NCBI GenBank assembly: GCA_029532415.1
Contig: JAQOTA010000054.1
Coordinates: 434,001 to 498,000, forward strand
Origin: Marasmius tenuissimus
Lineage: Eukaryota > Basidiomycota > Agaricomycetes > Agaricales > Marasmiaceae
DNA length: 64,000 nucleotides
Direction: 5' to 3'
A program made the translations under genes and the position numbers. Position 1 is the first letter of the stretch. Each line of letters begins with the position of its first letter. The notes under the pieces are model-generated. The model saw only the letters and a list, made by a program, of their open reading frames with translations. It was not told where the DNA came from and searched no databases. Shown one piece after another: positions 9,271 through 18,648 of this stretch.

Positions 9271-11556
9271 TCACGCCTTACCCTGCCGTTTCCTAAACAT
9301 AACCCCCGTCTTTGAATTCGTAAAAATCCTCCCCCCAAACTCCTCCGTCTTCGGTGCAGCCTCGGACTCATCAAGCTTCAAGTCGTAATACATCAACGTA
9401 TGGGACACAAGGGCCTTGATCTCGTTGACTGCGAAGAATCGCCCCGGGCTAAGCAAATCGAAATTAAATGGGCTGTCAACTGTGAGGCTCAGAAAGAACT
9501 CGAGTTGGAAACCCACCAGGCATGCTTCCCGACCCCGAACGCTACGTAGTTCGTCTGGGGAGTGACCATCTGGTGTTTGATACTCTCCCCCTCTTCTTCG
9601 CGTTGCTTGTACGAACGGAAACCGTCAAATTCAAACGGGTTAGAGTACTGGTCCTGTCGGTGTCGGGGTCAGTCCGGAGCTTGTATACGCAACGTTACTA
9701 CACACCTCGTCAAAGTGCAGCGCGGAAGGTGATATCCCTATCATCGTCCCCGCAGGTATAACCGTCCCGTTCGAGAACACGAAATCCCTCAAAGCAAGTC
9801 GTCTGATGCTGACTGTATGTATGTAGGCACAAGTACAAAGGACGATATCCCCCAACTGAAATGCAACGTACCTGCAGCGGAACTGGAGACCCTCTGCGAC
9901 TCTTTCAAGAAGCTGTCAAGCATCCGCATCTTCCCCATCGCCGCTTTCGACCATCCATCTGTCTCGATACAAGCCTCGATCTCTAGACGAAGAGGTTCGA
10001 TATACTCTGGATGTAACGCGAGGTTGATCAACCCGTGGGTGAAGACCTTCAAGGAGCGACTATCAGATTCATCCCACCATCGAGAGCTCGTTACTCGTAC
10101 CTGACTCTATAAAGCCACGAATACTATCAACTGTCGAAATAGGTTGATTCAAAAGGAAAACTCACAGTCGTATGAATCGACACAAAATTCATACTCAACA
10201 GCCTCGATCCCAACTCTTCAGGTGTAAGCCACTTATCCAGATCGTCATTGGGTGCTGATTGAATTATCCATGTTAACATGTCGTCTTCGAGCTATTCCCC
10301 CCACCGAGTCAATCAACGAGTCGTGAAAAACGGGATAGCAACGCACGTCTTCTGATCCAGTCTTGAACTTCTCCACCCGCTCACAAATGAGAGGTTCTAC
10401 GATCTCGAGAGCAGTTTTGATACTCCGTTTGTATGGACTGGTGTACCACGCAACGAGCCTAAGGGACCGGGACAATCAGAAACGAGCACAAAAGAAAACC
10501 GGAAACGAAGGTAACACACGGGTGCAGGAGCCTTGGGAAAAGGCTGAACTTCGCAACTGCGACGAAGAAGTCGATCGTGTAACGGATGTTGAGTGACTAT
10601 TTAAAGGAGAAAGGTCAATCAGACCTCAATGATAAACACTGTGTAACGATACACACCAGCCATTCTTTGTTTCGGCCTAGAGGGTACAACGCGGTTAGAT
10701 GGCAGGTCACACGAAGACACCAAAGTAGCTCACAAAGCGGTAACCCAACGAACAACCTATTACTAGTTCGACTGACGATGTTTAGAGCCTTTTGGAGCGT
10801 AGGTACTTTGACCCAGTCTGTTCGTCGAGTTAGAAGGTGTTTGTGAGCATCTCATTGAGGAACGGTCAAGAAGACACACCATCAGTCAAAGGAATCTCAT
10901 CGTTGAACGCCTGCGACAGTTCATCGTACACCTCCCCAAATTTGCTCGATAGGTGTCTAGTAAGAGGGCCTTGGATGGCCTGGATATGGTGGGGGTTCTC
11001 GTTGGTGGATTTTTTGACCATATAGTCTGTTTGAAAGGCCTGTAACAGATGCACGTTATTTCTGTAGCACGATAGCGGGGATGAGTAGATACCTGCTTGA
11101 AAGCCTCTGAGATAGACAGATCTTCGTCTCCGGACTTTCGGAGATCTTCTATCATTTCTTTTCCGGTGATCACGACGAGGTAACGGTCCAACATAGCTAT
11201 TTTGAAGGCTTGATTCGGATACTGTGCGGTGTCAACAGTCAATTCTAGACCGTTGCAGGTGAGTGCAGCTGAAGAAACCGTCCTCACCTTCTTATACCCT
11301 TCCTGAACGACCTTCGTCCCATGCTTTACAAACTCCAAAGCTGACGAGTACGAGGAGAAGAGCCCGTCGTTCCCATAGGTCGGGATTGCAGACAACTACC
11401 AAATCAAAGGAATCGCTCACAATACAGTCTTTGCCCGTGAAGAAAGCACCAACGCACCTTGACCCGATAATCCACATACCTCTTCAATTCCTTCAAACCC
11501 AGCCCAGCCAACACAACAATCAACGAGACAAGCGCAACAAGGTTCGAGTCCAACAT
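9271..11556 (-). CDS. Cytochrome P450 monooxygenase, copy A (ent-kaurene-oxidase-like basidiomycete clan)
   Basis: About 13 exons on the minus strand all join in frame. Exon 1 (11458-11556) is a membrane anchor (MLDSNLVALVSLIVVLAGLG). Later blocks: YGNDGLFSSYSSALEFVKHG, AMLDRYLVVITGKEMIEDLR, FQTDYMVKK, PLTRHLSSKFGEVYDELSQA, VPTLQKALNIVSRTSNRLFV, YTIDFFVAVAKFSLFPRLLH, LVAWYTSPYKRSIKTALEIV. Next come the I-helix LGSRLLSMNFVSIHTT, then DSFLKESQR (ExxR), ALRDFVFSNGTVIPAG, NPFEFDGFR, and the heme loop FGVGKHAC interrupted by a 50-nt intron before PGRFFAV. All donors seen are GT. It should be an ER-bound heme monooxygenase; the substrate is unknown. The start ATG at 11556 is supported by the anchor and by the same start in copy B. 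Copy A looks intact and is the best functional candidate of the three. Confidence 0.85.
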
Positions 11557-12103
11557 TCCTGATATGAGAAAAAGGTGGGCTCGTTCGCTAGCTGGGCTTT
11601 ATCACTATGTCGGAAAGCCTGAGACGTGCCTAAACCTATTTCCCCGCTGCCGCCCTCAATCGATGTCTTACTCGCTCGACTGACTCGTCAATTCATCTCT
11701 GGTGCGGGTATGTCCTCTGATAGAAAAAAACAGAGAATGAAGTTGATACTGATTACTCCCTGCGCCGAGTTGGCTAATTCGTTTCTGTCAATTATGCGGT
11801 TCGTTCCTTGGGAGCGAGATAGGCTAGCCGCTATAACGATGCGATCCCAGTTCTGATTTCGATTCTGTCAGCGAAGAGATTGTGTCCAAAAGCTGTATCA
11901 CACAGCCTATGCGATGTGAGTCAACTTTGAGAGAAGTTGTTCTGGAGGCGACGTGTTTGATAAAGGGACGAGTTCGGAGTCGAGAACAGAGCTAAAAGTT
12001 GTAGTCTGAATTTGGTCTGAGTTGGTCTGCGAGTTTCGGCTGGGCACGTGATCGGGAATCAATTCGGTTTTCGATTTGCCGGCAGCCGGTCCCCGACTCT
12101 CTT
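11557..12103. promoter_or_regulatory. Upstream region of P450 copy A, shared with the other copies
   Basis: This holds the minus-strand promoter of copy A. Blocks about 11740-11810 and 11890-12090 are homologous to DNA beside the relic (4.19-4.52 kb, inverted) and copy B (21.1-21.31 kb). It ends with the dispersed CACGTGATCGGGAATC element (about 12045). No other gene is seen. Confidence 0.55.
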
Positions 12104-12113
12104 TAGAGAGGAG

Positions 12114-12924
12114 TAAGGCTCCAACCATATTGTATATGTATACGGCTCGCAGCGTATCTATACGGATACAGTTGTCTACAATCTATCAACAGTATATAAC
12201 TGTATACTATACAGTAGTCACATGCATAATTTCGGACCCATGTTTGCGACGAAGGAGAGGGGGAGGATCAACATCTAACAAGCCAATTTTGATCCAAGCG
12301 TTCGAAAGAAGAGCTTTACTAGCAGTCTCCGCCCTCAGTGAGCTCCGCAGGTTAGTGCAGACATGTCGAGACTCGAGACTCGGAGAGGACACGCTCCGCT
12401 GACACTAGTAGTGAGGATTGCAAGAAAACCCCAAGCTATACATGCTAGAGTCGGGAAATCAGCACTCAGCAACGAGAGTCGTGAGCCTGGACAAAGTATG
12501 GCTGCAGGGCCGTTCACATGCAATCTAAAGGGGTTATGGGTTGAGTTAGTGCTCACTACAAGTTTTTCTGCGAGGATCCATTATCGAACGCCAATAATCA
12601 ATGTCGAGGGACCCGGGTTAGGGGTGCAGCGCAGCCAATATCGATGTAGGTCAACGAAGTCGATTGGATCATTGGGTGACGGCACTCGGCAACCTGCCCG
12701 CGCCATCTTCAACACGTTTCTCAAATTTGACTCGGACACCGCGGTCAGACTTCAACCAAGCACTCAAGTGAACCTTCTGCTGGTGGGTGGGGTTTTGTGT
12801 ATATACCGTATATACTGTATATCTACTATCTGTCTACAGGTCCTCTTGAGCTCGTAAACATATACATATACATATACAAATACAACCGTATATATACGGT
12901 ATATAGACATTACGGTTGGAGCCT
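12114..12924. mobile_element. Non-autonomous TIR transposon with 10-bp target duplication
   Basis: The left end (from 12116, AGGCTCCAACCATATTGTAT) and the reverse complement of the right end (AGGCTCCAACCGTAATGTCT) are inverted repeats: 11 identical bases, then a weaker AT-rich match continuing through TATAC/TATAT motifs. The direct repeat TAGAGAGGAG flanks the unit at 12104-12113 and 12925-12934. The ~810-bp interior has no transposase frame, though minor ORFs exist. A 9-11-bp duplication suggests a Mutator-like element, but TAA/TTA at the ends leaves other families open. Confidence 0.65.
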
Positions 12925-13210
12925 TAGAGAGGAGGGCTTTGTCGCCGCTCGATCGTCAAACCACGCGAGAAAATCCGCACGTGATCAAATCTCGTGACTC
13001 TGTAGTTAGGGACTCGAACCACAACTCCTCAGGCGAATTTCAATAGAGCTCTATGACCGTCCTTTGTGCGTCCAATATGACCACCGTCGGAACTATGGTT
13101 GAATTAGAAGTTAATGGTCGCTCGCCAATGTGGATGCAATGCTCTCGATGATTTTTCCAGCACCTTGATCAAGTTTTCTGGAATACTGTGAACAATCAAA
13201 TCACTGTACG

Positions 13211-13662
13211 GTGATATGCCAGTTCCTGTTGAGGAACCGCTCGAGTGCGCTTCAAGCTGAAGATCTGTTGTTGGGATTTGAGAAACGAGCGCCCACACTC
13301 TTCAATACCACGATTGGAGGGTTTATCTCGGACGCTCTTGTCGAGTACAACACGTCGTTCAACCGGGGCTCTTATGACTGGTTTTACCCTTTCCCTGTGG
13401 GGGACGCTGTGCTGTTGCCTGCGCCGTGAGTACTCCTTCGTGTGGACCGTCATTCCCTATACATCTTAAACTTCTTTGCAGTAGATATTTAGGGATGAAC
13501 CACACCGCTCTGTCGGCGGCGAATCCACTTATCGAGATGATGGAACACAAAATTAATTGTGCGATCGCGCTAAAGCCTGACGTGGAATCGAACGAAAACC
13601 GTCCCCGAACCTACTTTAGCTGGTACTTGAAGAACCTGTTACAGCTGTTTGCAAAATCGTAG
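13211..13662 (+). CDS. Hypothetical protein fragment, two exons
   Basis: Exon one reads from about 13214 through LLLGFEKRAPTLFNTT and SFNRGSYDWFYPFPVGDAVL to a GTGAGT donor at about 13426. The intron ends TTCTTTGCAG, and exon two continues in frame (RYLGMNHTALSAANPLIEMM) to the TAG at 13660-13662. Intron signals and frame continuity suggest a real coding piece. No start with a convincing upstream context was found, and I do not recognise the family. It may be the 3' end of a gene truncated upstream by rearrangement (the TIR element ends at 12934). Confidence 0.4.
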
Positions 13663-13968
13663 GCCCATCCCAGGTGCGCGAGCTTTTGATTATTCAGCAC
13701 ACCACCAATACAGTATGTATGAGATCATGCATTGCGAGTGTACTGTATCGTTACGTGTAGGACTCAGAATGTTGGCATAGTACTCACTACCATATACTAG
13801 ATTGTCTTCCAAGCCTTGATCTCACCATGAAACCTAATCTCACTCAGTTTGAACAGTTCACCTCACTATCTTGTGACCGGCGATACTGCTCACTGGTGAT
13901 ACTGACATTGAAAGTGAGACTGACGCGGCCATGAGTTAGTAAAGCACGTGCTATGATATCATTTTAAT
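13663..13968. other. AT-rich intergenic DNA
   Basis: Nothing recognisable is seen. The stretch ends with TCATTTTAATATGG at the next ORF start. Confidence 0.3.
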
Positions 13969-14975
13969 ATGGAGGTGCCTCAAAATCTCGCGCGCCTGGG
14001 ATGGGCCTACGATTTTGCAAACAGCTGTAAAGGATTTCATCTTGACGTTGGAGGTAAGCATCACAGCTTGTTGTTCAGGGACCTATTACTAAATCCTGAT
14101 TGACTTTCTTAGATCGAGTGTTCCTGGATTACAAGGGCCAGCGTAGGACCCCTGTATATACACCAAAATGTCTGCGCCGCAGGCGGATGAAAATTTTGAT
14201 TTTTCGGCCGGAGGTATGGTGCAAAACGGATGACTTTTGACGAAATTTCGGCCCAACGTCTGATCCCAAGGTGAGGGTGGGGCGGATGACTTTTGACCGG
14301 TGGCCCGGTATGATCTGGGTGCGGATGAAAAAGTGGCGATGGAGGATCGAACGTTGAACCACAGATCGTATAACTGACTTGCACACGCTTCAAATCACTA
14401 CACCAAATGATTTCCATGCATATACGTCCTGAGCTCCATATTCCTGACAACGACTATCGGGACTTTGTAACACTCAAACAGGCCATAACTATGATAAAAG
14501 AGTTCGTTGACGCCATGGGCTCGAAGAAATTGCTCGCGGAGAAGACTCAGGATGAGTTATAGGACCCCGACGAGCTTGAAAAGCAGTAATACCGTATCAA
14601 TACGTCTTGTAAGGCTGTATATAGGGCACTGTCGGAAGTAAAATGCGATTGGAGGGCAAAACTGCGAAATTTGAGCGAAATTTTGGGATTTTTCGTAGGT
14701 ATGGCGCCGGAGGCGGATGAAAATTTGACCTTGGACAGGTATGGGTCAAAAACGGATGAAAATTTCAAGATTTCGTGCGGATGAAAAAGTAGTACCCGGG
14801 ATCAGACATTTTGGTGTATATGCAGGGGTCCTGCCAGCGTTTCTTGGTTCGTCGTCACGGTCCATGTACCGAACGATTGGCCTTGCCCCTCCGGGACTGC
14901 AATTCGCTTCTGCATGAACGACGAGTACTTAGCCACGTTGTCGGCGGAGTTCTTCTCTATCAATTTTCTCCGTAA
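13969..14975 (+). pseudogene. Small spliced ORF interrupted by a hAT-like element
   Basis: The ATG at 13969 opens MEVPQNLARLGWAYDFAN and so on, with an intron (GTAAGC at 14054 to CTTAG at 14112) and then DRVFLDYKGQR up to 14144. There a 688-bp transposon intervenes. If the element and one copy of its 8-bp target duplication are left out, the same frame continues through FLVRRHGPCTERLALPLRD to a TAA at 14973-14975, giving about 85 codons. This continuity supports a genuine coding target. The family is not recognised. A minus-strand frame is also open across the empty site, so the coding strand is not fully certain. Confidence 0.4.
14145..14832. mobile_element. hAT-like non-autonomous transposon, perfect 8-bp target duplication
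   Basis: The ends are inverted repeats: left AGGACCCCTGTATATACACC, right (reverse complement) AGGACCCCTGCATATACACC, both continuing through AAAATGTCTG, so about 29 of 30 bases match. GCCAGCGT is present directly on both sides (14137-14144 and 14833-14840). Inside, the motif CGGATGAAAATTT or CGGATGACTTTTG recurs at least seven times near the ends, like transposase-binding subterminal repeats. No transposase is encoded. An 8-bp duplication is typical of the hAT superfamily. Confidence 0.8.
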
Positions 14976-15154
14976 CAATAATTCTTTAATCACTTAACAA
15001 GTTCTTTGATCACGATCTGTTGTAATATGCTCGATGAATATACGAGAACTACGTCTTTGACTTCTTGATGTTTGGTGTCTCGTTCTTGGGGAGTCGGGGA
15101 ATGGCGCGCGCTGGTGTGCCCTTACGATGAGTAATAGTCTGTGAGTCTAAATTG
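14976..15154. other. Short intergenic stretch
   Basis: No gene or repeat is recognised before the dispersed CACGTG element. Confidence 0.3.
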
Positions 15155-15320
15155 GACACGTGATCGAAAATCAAATCGGTTTGCCGGTCGGCGGTGGTGA
15201 AAGTGATAGACACTCTCCAGTTCAAACCCTCAAGCGCTCAGCGCTCAAAGCTTGGGAGGTCTCGTCCACGATTCCAGGATATTCGGATCTTTTTTACGGT
15301 ATCAAGAAGTCAATCTGTAG
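15155..15320 (+). repeat. Dispersed CACGTG repeat, long version
   Basis: This begins ACACGTGATCGAAAATCAAA and contains TTTGCCGG. It continues through an AAGCTTGGGAGGTCTCGTCC-like block to ATCAAGAAGTC. The same order recurs at about 39933-40060 (AGCACGTGATTGGGAATCAG, AAGCTTGGAAGGCCTC, ATCAAGAGATC). Shorter versions lie at about 12045-12090 and, inverted, 4215-4290. Confidence 0.6.
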
Positions 15321-15329
15321 CTGCCTAAC

Positions 15330-15892
15330 TGTCTACCCCACAACGTCCCCATCACCCAAAACAGAGGTTCCCTCGTCCCACCCGGACTCTTCAAGCTTCA
15401 ATGCTAACGCAATAGGACGTATCACACCTCTAGGTAGCTTTATGGGCCTCGAAGATACTATTGAATAGTTCCTCACTGCTCAGGTAACCCCACCAGATCG
15501 GCTTTCTAAGAGTCCGACTGTCGACATCGTTGAATTTAACTCTATAAGTCCGGAGGTAGCGTCGTCTTTTACATATTTACGTGAGGCACAAAGAAATTCA
15601 AGGATGGGAGGGAGGTTTTAGGGTCTAGGTCTGTTCTCCTCAAACGGGTATGTACTCCCCCTTGCCGGGATTGGATCCTTAGACCCGAAGTGTGTTCAGA
15701 ACCTCGCAGGGAATGGTTTAGAGATATACTGACTTTCACTAAAAGTCCATTGTCCCCATGTGGGACCGGGGGGGGGAGAAATGGACCTGACAACCTCAAC
15801 TGTGTGGACATCGACTACGAGCAGGGGTACGTCGGTGAAGACGAGGAGTTGAGCAGCCCCAATGTGTTGTATGTGGACTCTTGCCAAGTATT
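15330..15892 (+). pseudogene. Decayed copy of the secreted-protein gene at 16609
   Basis: The blocks LTVYPTTSPSPK, SSFNANAIGRITPLGSFMGL (ending in a stop at 15466) and VDIVEFNS...PEVASSFTYL align with LTVYPNNVPI, LFNANATGRITPLGNFTGF and ADIVEFSSGCPDVASSVVYL of the intact gene. A final-exon relic follows at about 15745-15890 (GGGRNGPDNLNCVDIDYEQG). The middle exon (IAFWRFDSEGSVLKYDAWIP in the intact gene) is missing and the signal peptide is not present. This is a dead tandem paralogue. Confidence 0.7.
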
Positions 15893-16608
15893 TACAATTT
15901 TTTTGCGATTCAATATCCTTCGCTGCTCCGAACTCGGTCGTCTCATCCCCCCAGGTGTCGTGGCTTTGTCCTGCCCAGTTATATCTCCTTGGGACCGCGG
16001 AGTCGGTGTTGGAGCCTGGTTACTGAGTACTGTTCTGGCGCTAACCATTACTAAACGCAGCAGTGTGACCGGTGAGCTCAAGTTGGATGAAAGCTGACGA
16101 TCGCGAATTCTTGGAGTACAAAGTACTAACTTGCCCGCGGAAATTTCAATTCGACGTCATCCTCCACCACCCCAACCACTTAGTGAATCACTGAGTGTGT
16201 CATTAGAAGAAGTCGGAGCAGTCGATTCTGGGATCAAATCTTAGGTCGCTGGATTTCGCGGATCCGAAATCTGACCAGACGGGACATCTACTCTGACCAC
16301 AACTCTCTATAGTCATCCGACTTGCTGAACTGTTGAGTCCCGTAATTACTGCCGTAATAATCTGGTTCTGGTGAGTCAGACTTAGAATTGTGGACAGAAT
16401 CGAGCCAAGAATCGACCCGAGAATCAACCTCAGAATCGACTGGAATCGGCCACTCCAACTTCTTCTATTTATTGTTCCTACACCCTACTAAAACGTGCCT
16501 AGGTCGACGGGATGCGTGTAAGATGAGCTATAAGTTTTCCGGTCCCCTCGTCTTCCTATAAATATCTCCCACAAACGACACACCTTATGGCACTCCTTCC
16601 AAACAACC
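15893..16608. other. Intergenic, with short degenerate AGAATCGA repeats and a TATA box
   Basis: About 16385-16450 holds repeated AGAATCGA/CGAGAATC units. A TATAAATA at 16557-16564 lies some 50 bp upstream of the next gene and probably drives it. Confidence 0.45.
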
Positions 16609-17624
16609 ATGTTTTCCTCCATCTTCAATGTTGCCGCCGTCTTTAACCTCTTTATCCCAGCAGTATACCGCGGCAGCAGCCCAGACTACGCAACCCGAAA
16701 CCTGAACACTATCAGGTCAATCTACAACCTAACCGTCTACCCAAACAACGTCCCCATAATCCAAAATGGAGGCTCCGCCGTCCCACGCGGTCTGTTTAAC
16801 GCGAACGCAACGGGGCGTATCACGCCTTTGGGAAACTTTACGGGATTTGAGGATAGTATCGAGTACTTCTTTGGACTTGCCCCGGTACCTCAGAATAACC
16901 CCGCTGGATCAGCTTTCTACAAAGCTGACATCGTTGAGTTCAGCTCTGGATGTCCGGATGTCGCGTCGTCTGTTGTGTATCTACATACTGCGCGAGTAAA
17001 TCCGGAGACGGGCGAAAGGGTTTCCGGTGCGAGGGAGGTTCCTCTCAAGCAGGTATCGTGCTACTCTCCTACTCAATTATCGAAAACCTTCCAAGCTTAT
17101 GTCTGACATCCAGATAGCGTTCTGGCGCTTCGACTCCGAAGGCTCCGTCCTCAAGTACGACGCTTGGATTCCCAACCTTCCACTTTGGATCAAAGCGTCC
17201 ATTGGGATCGATTTTACCAATCCTCTCGTCCAGTTGGGTTTCCCCTCCACGCTTTGCTCTGACATCCAACACAATTGTCAGGGCAAGGACCGACAATACG
17301 CGAACGAGGTGGATTGTATCGCCCGGTTGACGCGAAAACCATTCGGCTCGATGGATGAGATATGGGGGGATAATCTTGCTTGTAGGATTATTCATGCGAG
17401 ATTGACGGGGATTAGACCTGAGGTACGTGCCGTAGCCGCTATGTGTATACTTTCACGGGGACTGGACAGTTCTGGTGTTTTAGATACACTGTCCACATGT
17501 GGGACCGAGAGGAGGGAACGGGCCTGATAACTTCAAGTGTGTTGATATTGACTACGTTCAGGGATATATCAGCGGTGACGAGAAGTTGTGGGGCTCGACT
17601 GTTGATACATTCTCGTGTCCTTGA
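16609..17624 (+). CDS. Small secreted protein of unknown function (Agaricomycete family)
   Basis: Three exons. Exon 1 (16609-17052) begins with a hydrophobic leader (MFSSIFNVAAVFNLFIPAVY) likely to be a signal peptide, then LTVYPNNVPIIQNGG, NANATGRITPLGNFTGFEDS (an N-glycosylation site) and CPDVASSVVYLHTA. The intron 17053-17115 (GTATCG to CATCCAG) leads to IAFWRFDSEGSVLKYDAWIP and FGSMDEIWGDNLACRIIH. A second intron (17423-17482, GTACGT to TTTTAG) leads to IHCPHVGPRGG, CVDIDYVQGYISGD, WGSTVDTFSCP and the TGA ending at 17624. The exon pattern and Cys-rich ends match a family of secreted mushroom proteins that I know only as hypothetical. A TATA box lies 50 bp upstream. Decayed copies lie on both sides. 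Confidence 0.8.
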
Positions 17625-18054
17625 AATAACTGGCACCCCGGGACATATTCAAAGCCCTTCAACTTCCAATACATCTCAATCTGTACCTATGGCAGTATGA
17701 TCAGTATCTGAGGTATGCTAGATAATGATACTTAAAAGGTCACGATTGATTTTGAGCCCTCGCATTCCCACTGAGGATCTTGACATGATCGCTCCATTCT
17801 AATCTTCAGCTACATCTGTATCAAGTGACTGCTACAGTATATTTGCTGTGGGCGCTCGCGTAAACTTCTAATCCCGAGTCTGTACTAGCTACTAGTAGTA
17901 ACCCCGTAAGACACCTGCTTTTGTCTCGAGGCTTCCATGTTCGAACGAGCTAGTCTTTTCACGTCAATATATTTCAATCTGACACCGGGTGTTGTTTAAA
18001 TCGCTCGACGCTCAGCAGTTTTTTGACAGCGCGTTTCCGAGTCCCTGCCACCAA
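17625..18054. other. AT-rich intergenic DNA
   Basis: No gene or repeat is recognised. Confidence 0.3.
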
Positions 18055-18240
18055 ACGTCCGAGTCTACAAGTCCCACGGCCTAGGTCTGTCTTCATGGTG
18101 TCCCCGGGTATCCGGAGGTTGCTTCCTCTGCTGTGTGTTTGTATGTCGGACAGGTGAATCAGACGAAGGGGTAGTTGGCGAATGGGGCGAGAGTTGCTCC
18201 TTTGGAGAACGCGGGTCCAAGATCCCACTCTGATGTTTTA
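18055..18240 (+). pseudogene. Second relic of the secreted-protein gene
   Basis: One frame reads GYPEVASSAVCLYVGQVNQT, then a stop, then LANGARVAPLENAG. This aligns with CPDVASSVVYLHTARVNPET and SGAREVPLKQ at the end of exon 1 of the intact gene. Nothing else of the gene remains. Confidence 0.6.
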
Positions 18241-18648
18241 GGGGCTTTTTCTGAATCTCTTATAGGTACAAGAAAACCTTCGTCTCAGTGAATATCTAGC
18301 TTTACATTCAGGTTCTCAGGCAGTCGATGTAGACGCATTGGCGTTACAGACAACACTAGGACTAGATCTTGTGCCCAAACTTCGCAGGAGGATTAGTGAG
18401 TGAAGGAGCGAGGTGACAAGAGTATCGCTTTCGGGGATAAGACCCTGTTGCATTAGCGCCTGATAGCGCGCGGTGCAAACATTGGCTTGCCCGTCAACCC
18501 ATAGAATAGTCCAGCAGTTCTGGGGTATTTTGACAGAAGAATATCTCGAACAGCAAAATTCAACCAAAACTGAAAGGTACCATAAACAGTCATACAGAGT
18601 CCAGGCCATTCAAAAGTCTCTATCTTGCAGCATCCCTTCATGACAATT
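18241..18648. other. P450 copy B 3' flank
   Basis: From about 18482 (ATTGGCTTGCCCG) the DNA matches the 3' flank of copy A (from 9120), including AATATCTCGAACAGCAAA and the GGTACCATAAACAGTCATAC-like stretch. A minus-strand ORF (18316-18609) overlaps it but is not recognised. Confidence 0.5.

Noticed and set aside
13000..13045. GGTTCGAGTC-like B-box on the minus strand
   Set aside because: No T-stem pairing, D-arm or acceptor stem could be found, so it is not a tRNA.
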